A DNA stretch of 64,000 nucleotides from Palaemon carinicauda (lineage: Eukaryota > Arthropoda > Malacostraca > Decapoda > Palaemonidae): contig NC_090728.1 of assembly GCF_036898095.1 (NCBI RefSeq), forward strand, positions 85,066,882 to 85,130,881, given 5' to 3'. Under the pieces are notes generated by a model. That model made no database searches. It was not told where the DNA came from and was given only the letters and a program-made list of their open reading frames with translations. The position numbers and the translations under genes were made by a program. Of the stretch, positions 43,536 through 55,199 are shown in pieces; positions within the stretch are counted from its first letter, which is position 1, and each line of letters starts with the position of its first letter.

Positions 43536-43860
43536 ATATGACCAATCTGGTAACGTCCCCGACTGGTAAATGCCAGGCTAGGGTTCGAGTCCCGCTTAAA
43601 CTTGTTAGTTTCTTTGGTCACTGCAATCTCACCATCCTTGTGAACAAAGGATGGGGGGTTTGGGAGAGCCTTTAGGTCTACCTGCTGAGTCATCAGCAGC
43701 CATTACCTGCCCGCCTTGGTGCTAGCTTGAGTGGAGAGGAGGCTTGGGCACTGATCATATGTATATATGGTCAGTTTCTATGGCATTGTCCTGCTTGACA
43801 GGTCAATGTCACTGTACCTTGCCTCTACCATTCATAAGCGGCTTTTAAACCTTTAAACGA
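43536..43860 (+). mobile_element. tRNA-derived SINE, copy 2
   Basis: Same family as copy 1 with a better B box (GGTTCGAGTCCCGC) and a longer body, including GGTCTACCTGCTGAGTCATCAGCAGCC, which copy 1 lacks in part. Ends at TTTTAAACCTTTAAAC. Confidence 0.8.
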
Positions 43861-44487
43861 GATTTGTTTATGCACAAATCACTCTCTCATTTGTTGGCAA
43901 CTCAAATTTGGTTAGGCCTGTGCCTACCTGGCTGAACACATAACACACGAGAGGTATTGCTCAGCTGAAATAGACCCATATGGACCTGACAGGGTGACCA
44001 GACATTCCACATTCGACAGGATTGATCAATATTTGACATTTGTCCCGTATTATCAATATCTGAAAAAATAGTTATTTAACTGTCTGCAAATTATTCAATA
44101 TATTATGGCAAATTACTTTAGTTATAATATCCTTTAAAGCTGCAAAACATGCATGATTACTGTATTTTAATGCTTTGACACATCTAATGAACAGCTGTTT
44201 GTAACAAAATCTACAATGAATCCACTTTAAAACAAAAGAAATCAATGAATTAAGTCCTGGACAATCTGGATCCACCTGAGAAGGACTGCATGCTGCATCA
44301 CTATGTGCTTAACTTCACCTAAGTTATGTCCAACCCCATATTGTTCATACTACCCCTCCAATTCAGGTGTCCCTGTTTCAATTTTCAAAATTGGGTCACC
44401 TGAGTTAATGAATAATTAGATTATTTCATTCAAGTAATTTACATCATTGCCTTGAAAACTTGGTCTTAAGTTCCCACCAAATATTCA
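43861..44487. other. Unassigned AT-rich sequence
   Basis: No gene seen. Confidence 0.4.
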
Positions 44488-44610
44488 GGGTTGTGGTAGC
44501 CTATTGGAAATGTCCCTGCCTGGAGTTCTGCTGGACTAGGGTTTGAGACTGGCTCCAGCAATTTATAGTTAATTATAGCATCTGTAACCTCACCATCCTT
44601 GTGAGCTAAG
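44488..44610 (+). mobile_element. SINE copy 3, head part
   Basis: GGGTTGTGGTAGCCTATTGG (A-box side) and AGGGTTTGAGACTGGCTCC (altered B box), then CTCACCATCCTTGTGAGCTAAG, where it is split by the transposon at 44611-45731. The tail resumes at 45732. Confidence 0.7.
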
Positions 44611-45731
44611 CAGACCTGTCAACCCTACTGAAACTTTTGCTGGAGGTTATTAAAAGAATGCTGGAGACACAAAGAAACAAGGCAGAATGTCATATTTTGA
44701 TAAAATTTAACCAGTAGTTCTCAATATATTGCATTTTATCTATCTACTAAGAACATAGATGCATAATTTCATGCATAAACACAGTAAAATTAAAGAAATT
44801 GTTTTATTTATACCCATATGTCGAAATGGCCATGTTTATAGCCTGTTATGCATAAAATTGTATTTTATGTCAATGGTCAAATATGACAGAATGATATAAT
44901 CCTTTAACATAAGTGCGCTCGGTTATATGCATATGTTGCTGACTTAGCTTTCACACGTAATTCACTGTTTCGGTTTATAGTCATAACAAGCTTATGAACA
45001 AACTCATTAGTTTTACAAACAATTCAGTAAGTGATTCTAGTGTCCCATCAATATCAAGACTGGCTCTCTGAGAGGTGAAGCTCTTATTGACAATGGCGAT
45101 CATTTGTGTTCCAATAGATATAAAACATACAGCACCTCTGCCCTTATCACCTAGAGGTAAAATAGGAATTACATATTCACATTTTTATTTCCATTGTAAT
45201 GTGATTTCCTTCCTCTATATAATAATGGCTTACGATGACATACTGTCTTTTCATCAGCATAAAAAACTGCAAAGGAAAAGATAAAATATTACGTATACCA
45301 TTAAATTGCATGTCTTTCATTCTCCCTTCTTCCTTCCTTCCGTTTATTTTTATTCTTGTTCTCATTTCATTTACTTTCAATTTTTAATCCTTCATTTCAG
45401 CCTAGGCTTTTTTGCCTACACCTCTCTATATGCAAACCATTTGTTCACCTCAGAGGAGTAAGGTCTCAAACCAGACACTGTCCACGTGCTAGATCACCCC
45501 TTTCCACACCATACGCATTCTCTTTTTTGTTGATTATATGATTGTGTCGATCATTTTTATTAAAATAATCTAAGATATATTCACTGAAAAATATGCATTA
45601 ATGACAATTACGAACTTGAAGCATGGGAGATTTTATCTAATTGCAGGAGAATCGAGTGCAAGTGTGAAATGTGGGAGGCATTTTCAAAATGAGGGAGACT
45701 CCTGCAAGATGTGGGAGTGTTGGTAGGTCTA
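44611..45731. mobile_element. DNA transposon of about 1.1 kb inside a SINE
   Basis: The left end CAGACCTGTCAACCCTACTG and the complement of the right end TAGACCTACCAACACTCCCA are imperfect inverted repeats of about 30 bp. CTAAG directly before (44606-44610) and directly after (45732-45736) is a likely target duplication. No transposase is readable, so it is non-autonomous or decayed. In the left arm, D is inserted in its counterpart. Superfamily unknown; the end sequence is similar to elements I recall from fish genomes. Confidence 0.6.
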
Positions 45732-45910
45732 CTAAGGATGGGGTGGGGTTAGGGGAACTTATAGGTCTACCTGCTGAGTCATCAGCAGCCTATACCTGGC
45801 CCTCCTTGGTCATAGCTTGGGTGGAGAATGGGCTTGGTCAGTCTCTAGGGAATTGTTACTGTCCCTTTCCTCTGCCATTCATCTTTGGGCTTTACCTCCT
45901 TGTCTTAATA
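45732..45910 (+). mobile_element. SINE copy 3, tail part
   Basis: ACTAAGGATGGGGTGGGG, GGTCTACCTGCTGAGTCATC, AGCAGCCTATACCTGGCCCTCC and CTCTGCCATTCATC match copy 2 in order and continue the head at 44488-44610. Confidence 0.7.
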
Positions 45911-46239
45911 TTTCCTACCCTTTTTTCTTTTTACTGGTTAAGCTACATCTCTAGTTGGAAAAGCAGGATGTTATAAGACCAAGGGCTCCGTCAGGGAAAA
46001 ATAGACTAGTGAGGAAAGGAAATAAAGAAACTACAAGAAAAGCAATGAACAATTAAAATAGAATATTTTAAGAGTACAGTAGTAACATTGAAATGAATCT
46101 TTCATATATTAACTATAAAAAACATAAAAACTACCCAAAGACAGTGGAAGACCATGGTACAGTGTATTTGATTTTGGAGTGTTCTTCTAGAAGAGTTGCT
46201 TGCCATGGCTAAAGAGTCTAGTCTCTTCTACCCTTACCA

Positions 46240-47290
46240 AGAGGAAAGTAGCCACTGAACAATTACAGTGCAGTAGTTAACCCCTTGAGCAAAGTGCTTA
46301 GTGTTCTCAGGTGTATGAACACAGAGGAGAATGTGCAAAGGAAAAATGAGCCGTAACCAGAGAGGAATCCAATGTGGTACTGTCTGGCCAGTCAAAGGAG
46401 CACTGACAGAGTGGAAAAGTCTCTTCAAAAATGCAATTTCCTTTTGGAAGTGGGAGGCGGTTAACGGAGCTTTATGCCCTAGATCCCTCAGAGCACCACA
46501 ATAAGTTAAGGCGTGCGCCCAATGGGATCAGAGCAGTTGCTACTTTTGCCTTCAAGAAAAACTCTTGGTGACTTGACTTTTAGACGCTTGAGTGTGGAAG
46601 CATCAGACCACATTCACTGTGCATTTTTTATGGTAATGCACTCGAGGTCGTTAGACACTTTTTCTCTGAGGTTGTGAATGTTGCTTAGCATGTGGTGTAA
46701 TGATCAAGTTTAGGATAGCTGTTACAACGTAATTCTAGGTTAAGAGTGAGAGGGTCTGGCCATGCTTTCTTCTCTTCTTCCCTTCCCTCGAGGTATAGCT
46801 GTTGGAATCTTATATTGCTTAACAGGCATAAATACAAAAGCATCACCTAATGGTGCTTTCGACCTTGGTTCGTGAGGCATCTACGATGCTATTCTCTGTA
46901 CCTTAGTAGGCCAAAGATCAGTAATCCTGGGATTTTAGCCACCCAGTTTGGTAAAAGGAACTTCCTCCCACTTAAGGATAAGTCTCCTAATTAAAGGACA
47001 AATGTTTGTATTTGTATAGGAACATATCACAAATTTTTAAAGGAATTTTTATTTTTCCTAACTACATAAACCAGTCTTTTAACTTAACATCCAGCCATCA
47101 AACTCCCTTGAAAGTCCCAGATGAATAAAAGTGAGTGTTCAGTGTACCAGCAAGGGTGAGGGGCTTCCCAACCACCAGCCAGTAACTACCGACTACTGCT
47201 AACACCTTGTTTTAGGTGTAAATGGTTAGTGTACTAATTAAAGGACTCAGGTTTGTATAGCTAGTCAAAGTACAATTAAGGGTACTTTTA
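46240..47290 (+). mobile_element. DIRS remnant F (right copy)
   Basis: Mirror of 24965-26050. The recombinase relic here reads NGIRAVATFAFK (46510-46555) where B has HDVRGIATSLAFK. The ICR-like junction is at about 47005-47075 (AACATATCACAAATTTTTAAAGG). Confidence 0.65.
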
Positions 47291-47339
47291 AAATTTATGA
47301 TTTTTGATTCAAGAATAAATAAACCTCTACACATATGTG

Positions 47340-48865
47340 CACAACATTGCTCTGCATCTTTATCTGTGTTGTATGGTGATGTTTTTTGCAATTTTGGCTA
47401 AAATTTTTAAAGCGAAACCTACTATGGCAGCCAGACATTCTGCACTTTTTAAGGCTTCTGGTAGTGAACCCAAGTGTCAAAGGAAAATATTTACTATAGC
47501 AAAGAAGATGAAACTCCTCAACATGCTCAAGGAAAGGAGAAGTTACACAGATGTAGTGCTGTCATAACATCAGCAAATCTACCATTCACTGCATCATGGA
47601 AGACAACAGAAAATGTCACTTCTAGCAAGACAACAAAAAGGGTGGTAACTTCCTGCAATGAGTCCATTATAAGAACAACATTGCACTGGATACCAACACC
47701 ATGCACGGAAAAGCCAGGTAGCTCTACGGCAAGTTTACGGATGGAAGTACGAACAATCCAGACTCAGGACCATTTATGGCATCTCCCATCAAACTAACTC
47801 AATTTAACGCCAGCAATGGAGGTTCAATCTTAAGAGTGTATCCCTGTAAGGAGAAACTGCCTCTGTTGAAAAACAGGCCACTGATGAGGATGTGAAGATG
47901 TTCCAAACTACTATAGAGGAAGGGGGCTAAGCACATACCGTAAACAAGTTTTCAATATGGATAAGACTGTCTTCTTCTGGAAGATTATGCCATTATGGAC
48001 TTTTTAATTTGGAGAAGGCCAGCACCCCTAGAAAGGTATTCTCACACTCATAGTGTGTGGGAATACTGCAGGCTATATGATAAAGCCAGAGTTTATTTGT
48101 CCAAAAACCCAAGGCTCTTCAAAAACAAAAATAAGGCACTGCTATCAGTGCAGTGGATGCACAACCAAAGGGCATGGATAACAAAAGAACTGACAGCCAA
48201 TTGGTTTCACCAGTGCTTCAGGTTTTACCTTACAGAAAAAGGCCTTGAATTTAAAGTGCTTCTTCTAATGGACACTGGTGGAGGCCATGCGATCAACCTG
48301 TATTACGAGGGCATACAAGTAGAATTCTTTCCGATGAACTCTACAATGCTGATTCAGCCCATGGATCATCTTTCTTCTTGCTTTCAAAGTACTTTTTACG
48401 CAAAATTCCTGCAATATCTGGTAGTCTACGGACATAAGTCTTCTCACTGAAGGAGTACTAGACTGGGTTGACCTTTGCAACATATCTCCAAATAAAGAGA
48501 TAAAGATGAAGAAATATTGAATGCTTGCTGAAAGAGTGTGGATAGAAACAGTCGATGACTATATTGTACAGTAAAGGATTCTCTCCAAACGAAATCCACC
48601 ACTCGACAGTATATGAGGCAGTGAGGCTACCAAGATTGCTTGGAGGATAGCTTTGCTGATGTGACTATTGACAACGTAAATGATCTGATAGAGGCCTACT
48701 CTCATCTGTTAACGGAAGATTTGACGGAGATGACGAAGTCCGCAAGGGAGGATAAAGAAGTGCATAAATGTCCAGGAGAAGAGGAAGTCATCCAAACACT
48801 AGAATGTGTCTCAATTCTAGCAAAAACAGCTGAAGGGTTGAAGATTGGGACCTATTGTTGATTTG
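47340..48865 (+). pseudogene. Tigger/pogo-like DDE transposase relic (right copy)
   Basis: The helix-turn-helix CQRKIFTIAKKMKLLNMLKERRSYTDV is at 47478-47560, a VFNMDKTVFFWKIMP segment with the first Asp at about 47950-47993, the second Asp in LLLMDTGGGHAINL near 48265-48300, and the third in LIQPMDHLSS near 48352. The C-terminal tail TIDNVNDLIEAYSHLLTEDLTEMTK is at 48664-48740. Tigger transposases use three Asp residues, as here. Frames change near 47560, 47993 and 48450, so it is inactive. No terminal inverted repeats could be defined by eye. Confidence 0.8.
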
Positions 48866-51300
48866 TGCTTTCCAGTTCGAAAATGTAATTGACAGAGCCA
48901 TGAAAGTTTACCGGTATAACATTCTTGCACATAAGAAAAGGCAGTGTAAGGAAGTTCCGATCACTGTTGTTCCTCGCCCACAAAAATAAAAAGACCAACG
49001 TACTACCCTGTCCGCGTAAGTAGAAGTTATTTTGCTAGACTTGGGATGAAGATATTGCAGCACCTGACTAAGAGCCTGCTGAAGTGGTGCTTTTCAGAGA
49101 AGCACTAATGCTCTTCTTTTCTGTACAGTATATACAGCACGCCTAATATCTTATACTTGAGTACTGCACAGCTAATCATTAACCAAGTTTACGTATCATC
49201 ACTGGTGAGTGCTCTAATTTCAATTTTTTTTTCTTACATAATGTAAGAATGCATCTACAATTAAGTTTTAGCTTAAAAAGTGCTCAAGTGTACTATAAAA
49301 CTTGCTTACAAAAGCATAAATTAATAGAGATAATAAAATACAAAATTATAAAAATACTGTAAATATGTACTGTATATTTCTGTATGTGCTTTGTGGATTT
49401 TAAATTTTTGCCTGGGACCCTGAAATATAACGCCCATAAAGGCAGAAGGGTTATTGTATACCTCTATGTAAATCTAGGCTTTTACAAGTAAGTAATATGA
49501 ACATCAGGAGTCATAAAATTAAATAATGTTTCAAGTCCTCAACGTAAATAAGCAGTGTTGATCCAATTGCGTTATTGTTAGTTGGATCGTATTCCAAAGC
49601 CTACACTTGCCATGTATAGTAATCAAAGATGCAACTTCAGTTCCAGTATGGACTACTTTGAGCAAGCTCAGGGCAAGATGCCAAAAAAGGGCCCATTTAA
49701 TGGCACCTCAAGATGGAACTTTCATGTTTTTGCATGACCTTCAGAATATAACTGGAACATTGTGCTAATAATACAATACACAGTACCTCAAACTGCCATG
49801 TTACATATTTAGTGATAATATAATATATTTAATTATTTCATTTTCTCTTTATTGACTTTTCATCACATATGAAGAAAAAGCTGAGGCTACTCTTGTGACA
49901 GCAAAATTCTCAAGTTAAAGAAAGAGCATACTGAATGGATAAAATTTTTACTCCAACTTAGAACAATACATGTCATGAGTAACATACAAAAATATAAAAC
50001 GTTCAAACAGTGAGGAATGTCATAAAAGTGTAATTTCACATACTCACACTTCACAGAAGCAAGTGATCAAGTGAGGTTCAAGTAAAGAGACAGTATAACT
50101 TTAATAATAAGCTTAGAAAAATGTCATTTTCTTTCAATGATTAACATTAGCAATGCTTCATATTAGTGCACTAATAATTACTACCTTAATCGGGATTTTT
50201 TTTTAGATACTGTACACATGTGAATCTCTGTACTTATTACCTTAGCTTAGTAATGCTATATATTTCACTTTTAGCTCAGTAATGCTATTTCACTTAATCA
50301 AAAATGGAATTAGCAGTGAAATTCTACATCTAAACTTGCCTTAGTTTGATACTGCTATGAAAATAATTTCTATTAAACTTCAAGTAAGACGGAAAGACCA
50401 GCAAAGCACTTTTAAGTAGGAACCGTTTCTAATAAAATGGCAGCACTATATTCATTGTCATGTGGTGAAATCCTTTCCCAAAACATTTCCTTGTAATCAT
50501 GCTCAATATTAGATAAATTCACAGTCTTGATATTGAAACAGGTTTATATAGAATAGAAATTATTGCAAGTCACTAATAAAATAATTAAGCTTTATAACAT
50601 TTTAACAGAAAAAAGCTTTTATACCAGAGTAACAAAATTACTTGTAAAGAGCATAAATGTGATAATCTCTAGATGTAAAGTGAAAATTGTTCATAATAGT
50701 CTAACTGGAAGAAAACTTTAGGCAACTGTGAAGCACATTCTTTAAATTACAGCTAGTAATAAAACTACAATTACCGGTATATGAAGAACATTTTCAAAGC
50801 AAAGGCCTCTGTGAGTCATTGTTTTCTAACGGAATCAAAACAACCTTTATGAATCCCGACGAGTCTACCAAAGTACAGTAACATGCAATAGCAAGGAGAC
50901 CAAGAGTTTACATTCGTGTATTGCATGGTACATTTAAGAAGGCATTAAACGTACAATAGTGGTTGGCATGTGATATGAGATAACCTTTACTGTTTACCTG
51001 GCCCAAATCATTTGGAAACATTCAACATGTGAAATGGGGAACAAGAGGTCTATTATCACAGGATGGAAATATTACACAATTACATATAAAAACAATACTG
51101 TAAATATAAAAAATGCCATAGCTTAAACCTTCAAGTTATTTACTAAACAACTAGAGAACTATAATTTTTTTGCATGCTTAGCTACGGTACAACACAAGCA
51201 GCAAATGCATGATAAAAAATGCTGAACTGTGAAGACTTCCATTTCTCCAATTATGACACCATCATAAATTCACTGTCAACTAGTTTCTAACCATAATTTT

Positions 51301-51390
51301 CATAAACCCTATGCCATAAACTTTAAAGTACATAACTCTTATGCTATAAACTTTAAAGTACATAACTCTATGCTATAAACTTTAAAGTGT
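51301..51390 (-). repeat. 30-bp tandem triplicate (right copy)
   Basis: Mirror of 12871-12960, also three units. Confidence 0.85.
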
Positions 51391-51469
51391 ATAATTGTTC
51401 TATGAACATTCCTTGGGCAGGCAGGGTACAAAAACTTAGCATAAAATAAATGAAAAATTACATATGTAT

Positions 51470-51786
51470 AATAGGGAGCCGAAGTCCGACGTTCACAATA
51501 ACTGCTTCAGGTGCTCACAGATCTTCAACTTAGCCAGTGTTCTAACACAGGCCCCCTTTAAATTGACTTTTCCAGTCATCCCATTTGAATAGGAAAAGGA
51601 CAGTATGTGATCTGAATTATAGTGGTTTTCACCATGCTTTATGTAATTTTAGTCATCAAATTAGTAGATCAACTGCATTAAGCTGCAACCAGCCATCCCG
51701 TACTAGGATACTTCTTAACAGTGTTTACGCTTGAACCAGGGTGGCCGTTCCCATGGTAACTGACATCATGACTTCGGCTCCCTATT
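51470..51786. mobile_element. 317-bp MITE (right copy)
   Basis: Same ends (AATAGGGAGCCGAAGTC inverted) and same length as the left copy. Confidence 0.75.
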
Positions 51787-51895
51787 GGCCTTGAATATTT
51801 TGCCGTAGCAAGCGAAATTATCTCATTACTGAGAGGTTAGAAAGAATATGCTACTGGCCTAAATCTTATCTTGCTAAGGAAACGTGATTCTTTCG

Positions 51896-51997
51896 TTAGA
51901 CTCGCACACTAAACACCATGTGAAGGAATTGCTCGTAGGATATTGTAACAACACCGTCTCTGTCTTGATCATGATGACTGAATGCTTGGGTCAGGGT
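51896..51997 (-). CDS. Last coding exon of a penta-EF-hand protein (PDCD6/ALG-2-like), right copy
   Basis: Mirror of 12264-12365. The acceptor CAG is at 51998-52000 (complement) and the stop TAA at 51896-51898. The encoded peptide is identical to the left copy; the only difference is GCA in place of GCG. The flanking acceptor reads TTCCACAG instead of TTCCTCAG. Purifying selection or very recent common origin both explain the identity. If the arms are haplotypes, this is the second allele and not a second gene. Confidence 0.8.
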   Translation of the reverse strand, partial: TLTQAFSHHDQDRDGVVTISYEQFLHMVFSVRV

Positions 51998-52300
51998 CTG
52001 TGGAAGAGAAGGTTATTTTAGTAAAACCTTTTCAAGAACACAAACAAATACAGTATGTTTAATTTTAATATTCATACCATTTACAACAGCAAAATTTTAA
52101 ATATGTGACTATGCAAGAAATCTGTATGCAGTATTTTTCTGCTAATAATAATGGTATGGTATACTTTTCACTGGCCTATTCAAGATATATTTTCATCTAT
52201 TCCTACTAAATAGATAACAACCCTCGTGACAATATAATTTTAGATAGACCATAAATATACATTTCAGAGACCTCTTTAAGAGCTATTTTCATCTATTCCT

Positions 52301-52652
52301 ACACGATTGCATGAAGGCGATCGTAGAGAGAACATGCACACCTAAAAAAAGAGAAAGCAAAATCAAAAGTCCAATGACAGTCAGGGAGAGAAAGGACACG
52401 TCCGATCTCTACCGAAACAAAAGAAAAAAAGTGACCTCTCCACTGCTGTGAGAGTATATATAGAGGTGGCTGGGTAACCCCCCACCAACCCCAGCCTAAC
52501 CGCTGGCAGGGTTGCCACCTCGCAATTAAAGTCTAATAGCTATCTTCCAGCTACGCTGAAAGATAATCCACATAAATAACTCCAGCTTTGTATTAGTTAG
52601 GGCAGCTTTGTATTAGTTAGGGAAGAAACCAAAATATCTCCGAATTTGTCAT
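52301..52652. mobile_element. Terminal fragment of another DIRS-like family (right copy)
   Basis: Mirror of 11628-11957, slightly longer because CAGCTTTGTATTAGTTAGGG is tandemly doubled at about 52578-52622. Confidence 0.6.
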
Positions 52653-53989
52653 AATTCAGTAACCTCTTTAAGAGCTATTTTCATCTCTTCCTAATAATAG
52701 ATAAAAACCCTATTGAGAACATAATTTTAGATAGACCATAGAAATACCAATACTTTATAGTATGATACTAACTAAATTTCCAGTTTTGTCCAGGGGAAAA
52801 TTTTATTTCTCAAATGCAACAAAATTGCTTCTTTTCCACTACTTTTGTTAACTGAACTTCTAAATCATTTTTTACCATCCTTATCATAGCTTATAAAATA
52901 GCTTAGTTTGTATATGTAATTAAAAGTCAAAGCTTCAGGATAAAAATATTACCATAATACACTAAATACAAGAAGGCAATTTTTCAAGTTCTCTTATATT
53001 GCCCAAAGTTATGCACACATTTTTCTAGAAATTAAGAAAACTTTCTAAAAGTTCTGATAAAGAAAAAAAAAACTATTATTAAAACTAGGCCTCTTGATTA
53101 GATTACCTCACTTTAGTCTTCTCATAAAGACCAGTTCCATAGGTCTCTATCCATGGAACTGGTCATTACCTGTATGTCTGGTACAGTATGTGTTTTAACA
53201 CCTGCAACATCACTTCCCATACTATCATTCATGTCTTGCTTTCAATTAACTTTTTGTAATTTCCTCATTAATTTGCTTCATCTGTACAAATGCCCTGCTG
53301 AATAAGCAAGAAAGAAAAAGGAGATGGGCTTTATGTCTGTGTTTGACAAACCTGTATATACAGTACTCAACACCTTTTCTTCACTAGATGCAAAGCAGAG
53401 ATGTTATTACATTTGGGCAACTTGTTTGTCCCACACACTGATCCCTCCTTCAACTTTTGAAGCATTGACCAGACATCTCGCCTTCTCTTACTGATAAGTT
53501 ATGTCTCCTGTTGAGGCAAAGAAGAATTTCCTAGGGGAGCTTTTAATAATTCCTATGGTAATTCAGGAATGTATTTAATGTACAGTACTATCAATCTGCT
53601 CTTGGAAGGGTTTTCCATTAAATGACACACTTGCTATAACCAAGAGGCTTGTTTGCTTATCTTTATTGGCCATCCATTTTAATTGACTGCTGACCTTGTC
53701 TCTAGAAAACTCTACTTAGGAAGAGGAACACAGTCCTTTGGAAACCTTATCAAAGAGGCATCTACTACAGTTAAGGTTGCATGATATTCCTGGGTAGCAC
53801 TACATCTTCTGGTCACAAACTCGTAAGTGTTGGCAGAATTTATTTTATGCCATTTTGTCAACTCATGATGAAGATCACACATATAGTACCTAAGCCTATA
53901 TTTGATGTTCAACAATTGAAACTCAACCTTTTACTAATGAAGTGGTAAGAAGTCTTCCTAGAAATCCTTCTCCTTGGTCAGGAGGAGAA

Positions 53990-54401
53990 CATGGGTTATC
54001 TGTTTATTCACAGACCTAACTCTAAATAGCTGCGGGCTTGTCTTGAGAAATTATGGTTGTATTGATAAATCAGAACCCTGGATAGTTATAGCCATCAAGG
54101 AAGGTTACAGACCTACGGTATATTTCTGGAGAAACCCAACTAAAGCCAATCACAGCCAATACCCATTATATCACACAATGAAGGGACAAAGTGTTTATAG
54201 AGATTGTGACTATATGGAAGGTTACAGTAAACTTGCAAACGATGTAAAAGTCAATATCTAAAACACAGTCATAAGGTCAATTTTAATGTATGGATCCAAA
54301 ACTTGGGCTTTAAGAAGAAAAGAGGAAGCAAAGCTTGAGAGAACAGAGATGAGAATGCTAAGGTAGATTATGGGAAGATCACTGTTGGAAAGATTGGAAA
54401 A
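53990..54401 (+). pseudogene. LINE RT fragment next to DIRS A (right arm)
   Basis: Mirror of 9903-10260 in readable orientation: SILMYGSKTWALRRKEEAK at about 54278-54335, then TEMRMLR, a TAG, and IMGRSLLERLEK up to the DIRS A boundary. Confidence 0.6.
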
Positions 54402-54649
54402 ATGACAAATTCGTAGATAATTTGTATTTTTCTTAACTATACAAACCTTAGCTATTTATTATGGGTTAGACTTTCGGCGGAGCTGAAATGACGAGCCATT
54501 AAAATTTCAGCGAGGGTTAACTACCCACACCGCTAGTTAGCGGGGGTAGGGGGGGTAGCTTGCTACCACTCCCGTTCACACACCTGTGATTTAGTCACTT
54601 TGCTTGGAGGTAGGACTTCAAGGGGGATAGGGATGGCAGGCAAGTTTGT

Positions 54650-54742
54650 ATAAATAGCTAAGGTTTGTATAGTTAGGAAAAATACAAATTATCTACGAAT
54701 TTGTCATTTGTTCCGTAACTGGAATACAAACCACGCTATTTA
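54650..54742. repeat. Internal complementary region of DIRS A (right copy)
   Basis: TACAAATTATCTACGAATTTGTCAT meets TTGTTCCGTAACTGGAATAC at about 54707. Confidence 0.8.
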
Positions 54743-55199
54743 TTAGAGGTGACTCGCCCATTAGGAAGGGTGGACGTCCCTGCCAATCTGGCTTTTGGCT
54801 TTGCCCGGGGACTCCTTATCTGAGTATGTTAGTACTCAAAAATAAGGAGTCCCTGCCCTCGCTAAACCTTGCTACGCAAGGTCCGCGGCCTACGCAAGCT
54901 GTGTTGAGACGTGCAGAAGTGTGACTGTCTAGGTAAAGTTATTCCGAGTCTATGAAGGAAAAACCTGATGTAACCAAGACTTCCCAATACCACCTCGCCA
55001 GGGTATGGGGATGCAACAGTATTAGCTTAATACAGTACCAGGTACACAAGGGAGCATGGTTTACCTGCAGTGGTTTGAGGTCAGCTTATGCAGAGAACCC
55101 AGGATGCTGCTTTCCCCACGAGAGGGTAGGATGAAGAAAAGAATAAGAGCCAGTCATAATCTTTTTATTCACGCAGACTAAAACCGGGTAACAGTGCCC

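Noticed and set aside
42384..43860. Functional tRNA genes
   Set aside because: The B-box matches are SINE heads; no cloverleaf can be folded by eye and the same body follows in each copy.
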